NCBI GenBank assembly: GCA_016297585.1
Contig: JAEDGJ010000046.1
Span: 1 to 15,201 of the forward strand
Length of the DNA: 15,201 nucleotides
Source: Clostridiaceae bacterium
GTDB taxonomy: Bacteria > Bacillota > Clostridia > Oscillospirales > QAMX01
Reading direction: 5' to 3'
Positions within the stretch are counted from its first letter, which is position 1. Each line of letters starts with the position of its first letter. Of this stretch, positions 6,263 through 12,925 are shown in pieces. The notes below the pieces were generated by a model that was not told the DNA's origin, searched no databases, and saw only the letters and a list, made by a program, of their open reading frames with translations. The position numbers and the translations under genes are program-made.

Positions 6263-7687
6263 ATGGAGCAGAAAGAGAACACTTACCTCGAAACCGAGAA
6301 AATCGGCAGGCTGATGCGGAAATATTCCGTTCCCTGCATCATCTCGCTGGTCGTCGCGGCGCTTTACAACATCGTCGACCAGATTTTCATCGCCAACGCC
6401 GATTATCTCGGCTCCTACGGCAACGCAGCCAACACCGTCGTCTTTCCCCTGACGGTGGTCGCGCTGGCCATCGCGGTCATGATCGGCGACGGCTGCTGCG
6501 CCTTCGTCAGCATCAGTCTGGGCGCCAACAAGAAAGAGGATGCCCACCGAAGCATCGGCAACGCGATCCTGCTGTGCATCGGCAGCAGCGTAATTTTGAC
6601 CGCGCTGTATCTGATCTTCATGGAGCCGATTCTGACACTGTTCGGCGGCAAGGTCAACGCGGAAACCTACGCGTGCGCGAGGGAATACTTCTTCTGGATT
6701 GCGCTCGGCGTCCCGTTTTACATGTTCGGACAGGCCGCCAATCCGATCATCCGCTCGGACGGCAGCCCGAAATTCGCCATGCTCGCAACGGTTTCCGGCG
6801 CAGTCGTCAATATCATCCTCGACCCCATCTTCATTTTCCCGCTAAAAATGGGCATGATGGGCGCCGCCGTCGCGACCGTCGCCGGCCAGGTACTGACCGC
6901 CGCGCTCTCCGTCTGGTATCTGTGCCATATGAAGGCCGTCCGGCTCGGAAAGCACAGCTTCGGCCTCTGGGGAAAGCTGATGAAAAAGTTCCTGGCGCTC
7001 GGCATCACGAGCTTTCTGTCCCAGATCTCCCTCGTCGTCTCCATGGCAGCCGTTCAGAATATGTGCACCAAATACGGCGCGCTGGACGAGATCTTCGGTC
7101 AGCCGGAATACGCCCAGATCCCGCTCGCCGTGCTGGGCATCGTCATGAAATTCTTCCAGATCGCCATCTCCATCGCCGTCGGTCTGGCCGCCGGCTGCAT
7201 CCCCGTCGTGGGCTACAACATCGGCGCAAAACGAAAGGACCGCGCAAAAACGCTGTTTTGCTATCTGCTGATCGCGGAAGCGGCCGTCGGCGCGGCGGCG
7301 ACGCTCATCGTCGAGTGCCTCCCGCAGCAGCTGATCGGCATCTTCGGCGCCCGGAACGAAAGCGCCTACTACACGGCTTTTGCCGTCAAAAGCTTCCGCA
7401 TCTACCTCTGCATGCTGATCCTCGCCACCGTGAACAAGGGCACCTTCATCTACCTGCAGGCGCTCGGGAAGGCCGTGGAATCCACCGTCATCTCGCTGAC
7501 CCGTGAGGTGATCTTCGGCGTCGCGCTGCCCATCATCCTGCCGGTCTTTTTTGGACTGAACGGTCTTCTGTACTCCTTCCCCGCCGCGGATATCCTGACC
7601 TTTGCCATCGCCGTGTTTATCATCCGCCGGACCTATACGGAGCTGAACGCTGCGCCGGACGCCGGCATACCAAAGGAGGCCGTATAA
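6263..7687 (+). CDS. MATE family multidrug efflux transporter
   Basis: This 474-aa integral membrane protein has about 12 hydrophobic segments arranged as two related six-helix halves, the length and layout of the MATE family (MepA/DinF-like branch). Typical features include an N-terminal VDQIFIAN segment in the first helix, the repeat-end motif GSPKFAMLATVSGAVVNIIL at about 170-189, and its counterpart in the second half. MATE pumps export cationic drugs or metabolites using a Na+ or H+ gradient. GGGAGG ends 8 nt before the ATG at 6263. The next gene starts 1 nt after its stop, so the two are translated together. Substrate cannot be told from sequence. Confidence 0.94.
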   Translation: MEQKENTYLETEKIGRLMRKYSVPCIISLVVAALYNIVDQIFIANADYLGSYGNAANTVVFPLTVVALAIAVMIGDGCCAFVSISLGANKKEDAHRSIGNAILLCIGSSVILTALYLIFMEPILTLFGGKVNAETYACAREYFFWIALGVPFYMFGQAANPIIRSDGSPKFAMLATVSGAVVNIILDPIFIFPLKMGMMGAAVATVAGQVLTAALSVWYLCHMKAVRLGKHSFGLWGKLMKKFLALGITSFLSQISLVVSMAAVQNMCTKYGALDEIFGQPEYAQIPLAVLGIVMKFFQIAISIAVGLAAGCIPVVGYNIGAKRKDRAKTLFCYLLIAEAAVGAAATLIVECLPQQLIGIFGARNESAYYTAFAVKSFRIYLCMLILATVNKGTFIYLQALGKAVESTVISLTREVIFGVALPIILPVFFGLNGLLYSFPAADILTFAIAVFIIRRTYTELNAAPDAGIPKEAV

Positions 7688-7688
7688 A

Positions 7689-8273
7689 ATGAGCAACAGA
7701 ATCATCACCATCAGCCGCGAATTCGGCAGCGGCGGCAGAACCATCGGCAAGCAGACGGCAGCCGTGCTCGGGATCCCGTGCTACGATTCGGAACTGCTTG
7801 AGAAGATCGCCAAAGAAAGCGGCTTTACGCAGGACTACGTCGCCCTCGCCGGCGAATACGCCGCCGGAGGAAACTGGCTTTCCCAGGCGCTTTCCGCCCG
7901 CGACTATCAGGGGCATTCCTATCAGGACGATCTATGGGCCATCCAGCAGCGAATCATCACCGAGCTCGCCGAAAAGGAGTCCTGCGTCATCGTGGGACGG
8001 TGCGCGGACTTCATTCTGAAAGACCGCGCCGACTGTCTGAGAGTCTTCATCCATTCGGACATGGAACACCGCGCAAAACGCATTGTCGAGCAGTACGGCG
8101 AGCGTCCCGACTCCCCCGAAAAGCGGCTCCGGGACAAGGACAAACGCCGCGCCGCTTATTATCAGTTTTATACGGATATGAAATGGGGAAACGTCCATAA
8201 TTATCATATCGCTCTCGACAGCGGCGCTCTCGGAATCGACAAATGCGTCGAAATACTCGCAAATCTTTACTAA
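7689..8273 (+). CDS. Cytidylate-kinase-like P-loop protein
   Basis: This 194-aa protein begins ITISREFGSGGRTIGK, with the glycine-rich P-loop (GSGGRTIGK, about residues 13-21) typical of the cytidylate kinase-like family (Cytidylate_kin2). GRCADFIL at about 103-110 and the Arg/Lys-rich lid-like stretch RLRDKDKRRAAYYQFY (about 144-159) also fit. Family members are predicted NMP kinases, but most lack a tested substrate, and the housekeeping cmk gene is a different, longer-described protein. AAAGGAGG (7672-7679), lying inside the end of the MATE gene, serves as its ribosome binding site, and only 1 nt separates the two genes. Such tight coupling suggests its role is tied to the pump or to the stress response. 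The biochemical role here is unknown. Confidence 0.88.
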   Translation: MSNRIITISREFGSGGRTIGKQTAAVLGIPCYDSELLEKIAKESGFTQDYVALAGEYAAGGNWLSQALSARDYQGHSYQDDLWAIQQRIITELAEKESCVIVGRCADFILKDRADCLRVFIHSDMEHRAKRIVEQYGERPDSPEKRLRDKDKRRAAYYQFYTDMKWGNVHNYHIALDSGALGIDKCVEILANLY

Positions 8274-8292
8274 AATAAAGGAGACATGAAAA

Positions 8293-8610
8293 ATGGAAAA
8301 GAATTGTCCGTGCTGTGAGCGGCATTGCCCGGAAAACGACCTCGGCTGCCGCAGAGGAAAAGAGCATTTCGGCGTGGCGGACGGCGCCCGTCCGGAAGGG
8401 CGTCACGGCGGCCATCCCGGCGGACGTCCGGAAGCCCCTGCGACGCCGGAGGACCGCGTCCTCCTGCTTCTGCGCAAAGCGGGGCACTTTCTCCACCACA
8501 GCGCCGGCGCGGGTGCAGACTCCGCCGCGCTGCTTTCCGCGCTGACGGCGGAGGAGCGTGAAACGCTCGGCGCGCTGCTTGAAAAGTGCACCGCGTCCTG
8601 GGAAAAATAA
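8293..8610 (+). CDS. Small Cys-rich protein with a MarR-like C-terminal half, 105 aa
   Basis: AAAGGAGA ends about 9 nt before the ATG at 8293, and the gene starts 19 nt after the kinase-like gene. The N-terminus is Cys-rich (C5, C7, C8, C12, C19, with His11), suggesting a bound metal. A Gly/Pro/His-rich linker follows (30-52). The rest is helical. RVLLLLRKAG (55-64) and SALTAEERETLGALLEKCTASW (82-103) resemble RVLIVLNETG (50-59) and residues 130-151 of the MarR protein encoded at 4776-5309, with 12 of 22 identical in the second block. The roughly 53 extra residues in MarR are its DNA-binding wing, which is absent here. It could be a dimer partner or a metal-binding accessory. I do not recognise an assigned function. 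Confidence 0.8.
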   Translation: MEKNCPCCERHCPENDLGCRRGKEHFGVADGARPEGRHGGHPGGRPEAPATPEDRVLLLLRKAGHFLHHSAGAGADSAALLSALTAEERETLGALLEKCTASWEK

Positions 8611-8626
8611 GCCATCTTCCCCCGCG

Positions 8627-8666
8627 AAAAAAGTGCGGCAGGTGTCGATTCCTGCCGCACTTTTTT
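8627..8666 (+). terminator. Rho-independent terminator of the rubrerythrin-MATE cassette
   Basis: A perfect 16-bp stem (8627-8642 with 8651-8666) encloses an 8-nt loop. Its GC-rich core is GTGCGGCAGG and the 3' arm ends in TTTTTT. It lies 16 nt past the stop of the small Cys-rich gene. The A run on the 5' arm means it could also act on the opposite strand. Confidence 0.9.
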
Positions 8667-8680
8667 CCTGTCCCCGGACA

Positions 8681-8730
8681 AAAAAAGAAGCGAAGCAAAA
8701 AAGGAGACCGATTCCTTTTTTGCTTCGCTT
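8681..8730 (-). terminator. Rho-independent terminator of the ftsZ-UDG unit
   Basis: A perfect 17-bp stem (8688-8704 with 8714-8730) encloses a 9-nt loop. Read on the minus strand it begins 6 nt after the UDG stop codon (8737) and is followed by CTTCTTTTTT. Together with the hairpin at 8627-8666 it insulates two converging units. Confidence 0.88.
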
Positions 8731-8736
8731 TGTTTG

Positions 8737-9300
8737 TCAGTCGATGATTTTTTCTTCCCGCGCGCGCCGCGCGATCTCGACGAAGTCGAGATAGGTCGGC
8801 GGACGGTTCTGCTGTGCGCGCAGCAGCGCCGAGGGATGGAGCACCGCCGTCATCAGGACATTTTTCCGTTCGATCCACTCCCCATGCTGGCGCATGATCT
8901 TGAAGTTCGGATCGATCAGCTTGCACGCGGCGATCCTTCCGACGCAGACGATCATCCGCGGCGCCAGCAGCGCCGTCTGCTCCCGCAGAAAGGGCAGACA
9001 GGCATCCTGCTCGGCCGGCAGCGGATCGCGGTTATGCGGCGGACGGCACTTGAGGATGTTCGCGATATAGACGCGCTCCCGGGAAAGCCCGACCGATACG
9101 AGCAGATCGTCCAGCAGCTTGCCCGCGGCGCCGACAAACGGAATACCGCTTAAATCCTCCTGCTCGCCGGGCGCTTCCCCGATGAACATCAGCTTTGCGT
9201 TCCGGTCCCCCGTGCCGAAGACGACGTTGGTCCTTGAGCGGCAAAGCTCGCACGCCGTGCACGCAAGGCACGCCTCGCGCAGTGTCTCCCAGTCGCGCAT
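8737..9300 (-). CDS. Family 4 (iron-sulfur) uracil-DNA glycosylase
   Basis: This 187-aa protein carries the four Cys ligands of the [4Fe-4S] cluster of type 4 UDGs: C14 and C17 (CTAC), C85 in KCRPPHNR and C101. The active-site motifs are GEAPGEQED (41-49) followed by GIPFVGAAG, and HPSALLR with H155. The enzyme removes uracil from DNA, mainly arising from cytosine deamination, to start base excision repair in the cytoplasm. The ATG at 9300 lies 15 nt after the ftsZ stop with no terminator between, so it is probably co-transcribed with ftsZ. Its ribosome binding site is weak (GACGGGGACG), suggesting translational coupling. It is the last gene of the cluster. Confidence 0.94.
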   Translation of the reverse strand: MRDWETLREACLACTACELCRSRTNVVFGTGDRNAKLMFIGEAPGEQEDLSGIPFVGAAGKLLDDLLVSVGLSRERVYIANILKCRPPHNRDPLPAEQDACLPFLREQTALLAPRMIVCVGRIAACKLIDPNFKIMRQHGEWIERKNVLMTAVLHPSALLRAQQNRPPTYLDFVEIARRAREEKIID

Positions 9301-9315
9301 CGTCCCCGTCGGCTC

Positions 9316-10458
9316 TTAGCGGCGGCGATTGCCCAGATCGAAGATCTTGGCGATGTCGCTGTAAATGTCGCCCTCGTCGGACGCGCTGGAAACGGCGGGC
9401 GTCTCCGGCTGCGCGGGAGCTTCGGCGGCAGGCGCCTCTTCCTTCGCGGCCTCGGCAGGCTTTGCGGCCTTGGCGTCCTTCTCATCGGCAAGATGCGGCT
9501 TGTCGTCGAACTGCGTCGCGATGACGGTGACGCGCATGGCGTCCTCCATCTCCTCGTCGATCGACGCGCCGAAGATGATGTGCGCGGTCGGATGCGCGGC
9601 TTCCTTGACCATCATGGCCGCGTTTTCGACTTCCTCGAGGGTGATCTCCGGGCAGCCCGTGATGTTGATGATGACGCCGCGGGCGCCGTTGATGGAGGTC
9701 TCGAGCAGCGGGCTCTGGATGGCCTGATGCGCGGCGGTCTCCGCCTTGTCGCGGCCGGTGCCGTAGCCGACGCCCATATGCGCATATCCCGCGCCCTTCA
9801 TGATGGAGGTGACGTCCGCGAAGTCGAGGTTGATGATACCGTCCATCGTGATGAGGTCGGAGATGCTCTGAATGGCCTGCAGCAGCACGTTGTCGGCGAT
9901 CTCGAAGGCGTTCTTAAAGGTGATGCGCTGCTCGGACACGAGCTTTAAGCGGTCGTTCGGAATGACGATCAGCGCGTCGACCTTGGAGTGCATCTCCTCG
10001 ATGCCCTGCTCCGCCTGCGCAAAGCGCTTCGCGCCTTCGAAGTCGAACGGACGGGTCACAACGCCGACGGTCAGCACGTCGCGCTCTTTTGCAACCTCCG
10101 CGACGACGGGCGCCGCGCCGGTGCCGGTGCCGCCGCCCATGCCGGCGGTGATAAAGACCATATCCGCGGACTCCATGATCTTCGCGAGCTCGCTTCTGGT
10201 CTCCTCGGCGGCCTTTTTGCCGACCTCGGGATTCGAACCGGCGCCGAAGCCTCTCGTCAGCTTTTCGCCGATTTGAAGCTTATGCGGGCAGGCCGAATGA
10301 ATCAGCTGCTTCTTATCCGTATTGACCGTGACAAACTCCACACCGCGGAGTCCGCTGGCAAGCATACGCTCCACCGCATTTCCGCCGCCGCCGCCGACGC
10401 CGATGACTTTTATATTGACTACGTTATCGGTAGTGCTCTCAAACTCAAAGCCCGCCAT
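9316..10458 (-). CDS. ftsZ: Cell division protein FtsZ
   Basis: This is a tubulin-like GTPase, 380 aa, that polymerises into the Z ring at midcell and recruits the divisome. The GTP-binding signature GGGTGTG is at 108-114, and the T7 synergy loop NLDFADV at 210-216 contains the Asp residues (212, 215) that complete the active site of the neighbouring subunit. The GTPase core ends near residue 315. An Ala/Glu/Pro-rich disordered linker follows (about 318-360), then the C-terminal peptide DIYSDIAKIFDLGNRRR, which binds partner proteins. The ATG at 10458 is chosen because GGAGG lies 8 nt upstream; the in-frame TTG at 10473 is part of that ribosome binding site. The gene has its own promoter and continues into the UDG gene. 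Confidence 0.98.
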   Translation of the reverse strand: MAGFEFESTTDNVVNIKVIGVGGGGGNAVERMLASGLRGVEFVTVNTDKKQLIHSACPHKLQIGEKLTRGFGAGSNPEVGKKAAEETRSELAKIMESADMVFITAGMGGGTGTGAAPVVAEVAKERDVLTVGVVTRPFDFEGAKRFAQAEQGIEEMHSKVDALIVIPNDRLKLVSEQRITFKNAFEIADNVLLQAIQSISDLITMDGIINLDFADVTSIMKGAGYAHMGVGYGTGRDKAETAAHQAIQSPLLETSINGARGVIINITGCPEITLEEVENAAMMVKEAAHPTAHIIFGASIDEEMEDAMRVTVIATQFDDKPHLADEKDAKAAKPAEAAKEEAPAAEAPAQPETPAVSSASDEGDIYSDIAKIFDLGNRRR

Positions 10459-10516
10459 GTTATGTACCTCCAAAAAATCTCTCGTCTATTCGTCCGACGT
10501 AAAGATAAAGCTCCCC

Positions 10517-10529
10517 TTCGACGTTCGAA
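10517..10529. repeat. Inverted repeat in the ftsZ leader
   Basis: TTCGACGTTCGAA is an inverted repeat of two 5-bp arms (TTCGA/TCGAA) around CGT. It lies 15 bp downstream of the ftsZ -10, within the transcribed leader. It could be a regulator site or a small RNA stem; no partner copy was seen elsewhere in the window. Confidence 0.35.
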
Positions 10530-10543
10530 CTATGTTCTTCTTA

Positions 10544-10572
10544 ATTCTAAACTGTTTTGACCCGTATGTCAA
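10544..10572 (-). promoter_or_regulatory. Promoter of ftsZ
   Basis: On the minus strand, TTGACA (10572-10567) and TAGAAT (10549-10544) are 17 bp apart: a perfect -35 and a -10 with one mismatch. It lies in the 191-nt ftsQ-ftsZ gap and gives a leader of about 80 nt. It would let ftsZ be made independently of the upstream murA-ftsQ transcript. Confidence 0.8.
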
Positions 10573-10649
10573 CATGATTCTTGAAAAAACTCTCGATTTT
10601 TTTGCGGCTTCTTTTGTGAAATCGGTCGCTGCCGACAAAATCTGCCGTT

Positions 10650-11561
10650 TTAACCGATACTTTCCGCCATATAGCGGGCCGTTCCGACCTCCGAAACGTC
10701 CAGCGTTCCCTTCTCGCTTCTGTCGAGTCTGCCGATGACCTCTTCCATCAGCTCCAGCTTGCGCTCGAGATCCGAAATGTCGCCGATCTTCACGGTCATG
10801 CGTCCGTCATAGACAAACCAGATGTCGTACAGCTTCTCGGCCTGCACCCGGTCGACGTTTTCCAGCAGCCTATCGTCGGAAAAGGCGGCCAGAAGCTGCC
10901 GGAGCGTATCCAGCCGCAGCTCGTCCTCCACGCCGATGGTCTTTCCGGGCACGGCCTCGCTGACCGTCAGCCCCTCCACCACCAGCATTTCCTCCAGCGA
11001 TGCCGCCGGCTGATAGGACAGCAGCTTGCCGTTTTCGTCGATCACATAGGCGACGCCGCCCGAGACCACGGCGGCCGCGGGAATGCTCTCCTGCAGCTCG
11101 ATGAGCAGCGTGCTCGGAAAGCTCCGCCGTATGCGAACGGTGTCGGCATAGGGAAGTGCCGCAAAGATGCCCCGGGCTGCCTCCTTTCGGTCGACGGAGA
11201 TCAGCCTGTCCCCGATCTTCACGCCGGAAGCCGCCGCCACCTCCTCCGCCGTACAGACCGCGTTGCCGCGCACCTCGATCGTCCGGACCCGGAAATAGGC
11301 CGACGCGACAAAGCAGACCGCGCACAGCAGCGCCGCGGCGAGCAGCAGCCGGTATAAAAGCTCCGTAAAGCGCGGAGACAGCCCCCGCCTCTTCTTCGGC
11401 CGTTTTGCCGCCGAAGCCGCGGCGGGAGCTCCCTGCGTCCTTGCGGCGGAGACGGCATTTTTTCTCTTGCGCCGTCGTGCGGCACGTCTGCGCCGCGCGG
11501 CCGCCTCTGTATTCTGGTTGACGGCGCCGCGCGTCTGCGGCGCCTTTTTCTTCCGCTTAAT
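10650..11561 (-). CDS. ftsQ: Cell division protein FtsQ/DivIB, start codon unclear
   Basis: The product is a bitopic divisome protein. A very basic cytoplasmic N-terminus (about residues 1-67, many Arg/Lys) is followed by one membrane helix (about 68-90, LLLAAALLCAVCFVASAYF) and an extracytoplasmic POTRA domain beginning near RVRTIEVRGNAV, then the beta domain. It scaffolds the FtsB/FtsL complex at the septum. The first ATG/GTG/TTG in frame is GTG 11273, which would delete the anchor and cannot be the true start. Upstream the frame is open to the murA stop at 11586, yet contains no standard start codon. I place the start at ATT 11561 provisionally. An alternative is GTG 11575 or 11572, with AAGGA 4-7 nt upstream, if one G is missing from the four-G run at 11567-11570; this would read MVGDPIKRKKK. 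Confidence 0.88.
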   Translation of the reverse strand: MKRKKKAPQTRGAVNQNTEAAARRRRAARRRKRKNAVSAARTQGAPAAASAAKRPKKRRGLSPRFTELLYRLLLAAALLCAVCFVASAYFRVRTIEVRGNAVCTAEEVAAASGVKIGDRLISVDRKEAARGIFAALPYADTVRIRRSFPSTLLIELQESIPAAAVVSGGVAYVIDENGKLLSYQPAASLEEMLVVEGLTVSEAVPGKTIGVEDELRLDTLRQLLAAFSDDRLLENVDRVQAEKLYDIWFVYDGRMTVKIGDISDLERKLELMEEVIGRLDRSEKGTLDVSEVGTARYMAESIG

Positions 11562-11585
11562 GGGATCCCCACCACCGTTTCCTTT

Positions 11586-12842
11586 TTATGTGCCTCCGAT
11601 GCGCTGCACCCTGACGCCCAGCCGCGCAAACACGCCGGTTATGTCCTCATAGCCTCTGTCAATATGCTCCGCCTCGGCGATGACCGAGTCGCCTCCGGCC
11701 GACAGCGCCGCGATCACCAGCGCCGCGCCGCCGCGCAGATCGGTCGCCGTCACCCGCGCGCCGTGCAGCGCCGGAACGCCGCAGACGATCGCGCGCGAGC
11801 CCTCGCAGACGATGTCCGCGCCCATTTTTGCAAGCTCCGCCGCATGGCGGTAGCGGTCGCGGAAAATCGTCTCGTCGAACACGGCGCTGCCGTCGATCCG
11901 CAGCAGCGCCGCCATCAGGGGCGCCTGCAGATCCGTCGGGAAGCCCGGATAGGGCCTCGTGACGATCATCCCGGGCGCACGCAGCTTCTCCGGCGCGCGC
12001 AGGGAGATCCGCCGCTCCTCCATGCCGATCTCGCAGCCCGCCTCGGTCAGCGCGCCGCAGAGCGTCGCCAGATGTGCCGTCTCCACATCGTGCAGGAGTA
12101 CCGACCCGCCCGTCGCCGCGGCGGCGCACAGGTAGGTACCGGCCGCGATCCGGTCAGCAATGACGCGGTACTGCGTCCCATGCGAGGGCATCCCGCCCTC
12201 GACCGTCAGCACGGCGGTGTTTTCCCCCGTGACGCGGCAGCCGACGGCGCGCAGAAAGCGCACGAGATCGGCGATCTCCGGCTCCCTCGCCGCGTTGCGG
12301 ATCGTCGTCGTCCCTTCGGCGGCGCAGGCCGCGATCAGCGCGTTTTCCGTCGCGCCGACGCTCGGGAAGCGCAGCGGGATCTCCGCGCCGCGCAGGGACT
12401 CCGCGCGGGCAAAGATGCGGCCGCCCTCCTCGTCGATATGGGCGCCCAGCCTGCGCAGCGCGTCGAGGTGCATATCGATCGGCCGCGGCCCCAGCTCACA
12501 GCCGCCGGGATAGGTCATCCGCGCCTGCCCCGTGCGCGCGAGGATCGCGCCGAGGAAAATCACCGACGACCGCATCCGGCGCATCAGATCGTCCGGAATC
12601 GCGTAATCCGAAATGCCGGACGCGTCGATGCACAGGGTATCCGCCTCCCGCCGAACCGCGCAGCCGAGATGCCGCAGGATGTGGACCGCGGAATCGACGT
12701 CCGCCAGCGCGGGACAGCCCCGCAGCACGACCTCGCCGCGCACGAGCAGCGCCGCCGCCATGACCGGCAGCACGCTGTTCTTCGCGCCCTGCACCCTCGT
12801 CTCGCCGGTCACGCGGCCGGGAGAAATCAAAATCTCACTCAT
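11586..12842 (-). CDS. murA: UDP-N-acetylglucosamine 1-carboxyvinyltransferase (MurA)
   Basis: This 418-aa cytoplasmic enzyme transfers enolpyruvate from PEP to UDP-GlcNAc, the first committed step of peptidoglycan synthesis. The fold is two inside-out alpha/beta domains. The catalytic Cys is present at residue 115 in GGCELGPRPID, so this version should be sensitive to fosfomycin (Cys-to-Asp variants are resistant). VQGAKN (K21) near the N-terminus and PTDLQAP (D304) also match family active-site residues. The ATG at 12842 (MSEILISPG) is chosen because GGAG ends 7 nt upstream and it gives the standard length; an in-frame start at 12887 adds 15 poorly supported residues. It sits between murG and ftsQ; the 83-nt gap to murG shows no clear promoter. 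Confidence 0.97.
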   Translation of the reverse strand: MSEILISPGRVTGETRVQGAKNSVLPVMAAALLVRGEVVLRGCPALADVDSAVHILRHLGCAVRREADTLCIDASGISDYAIPDDLMRRMRSSVIFLGAILARTGQARMTYPGGCELGPRPIDMHLDALRRLGAHIDEEGGRIFARAESLRGAEIPLRFPSVGATENALIAACAAEGTTTIRNAAREPEIADLVRFLRAVGCRVTGENTAVLTVEGGMPSHGTQYRVIADRIAAGTYLCAAAATGGSVLLHDVETAHLATLCGALTEAGCEIGMEERRISLRAPEKLRAPGMIVTRPYPGFPTDLQAPLMAALLRIDGSAVFDETIFRDRYRHAAELAKMGADIVCEGSRAIVCGVPALHGARVTATDLRGGAALVIAALSAGGDSVIAEAEHIDRGYEDITGVFARLGVRVQRIGGT

Positions 12843-12925
12843 ACCAAAACTCCACGCCCCCCGAACAGGAAGAATCTTTTCTTTCAAGCCTATTCTATGC
12901 GCAAGGCGTGTCGATGGTGAAAAAG

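Noticed and set aside
5465..8207. Minus-strand open frames under rubrerythrin, the MATE gene and the kinase-like gene
   Set aside because: Low-complexity shadow products with no recognisable domains; the + strand genes are clear family members.
11219..11629. A separate Arg-rich basic protein in another frame over the ftsQ N-terminus
   Set aside because: It overlaps the end of murA and the ftsQ membrane helix and has no fold-like pattern. Its GTG/AAGGA start region is better explained as the displaced ftsQ start.
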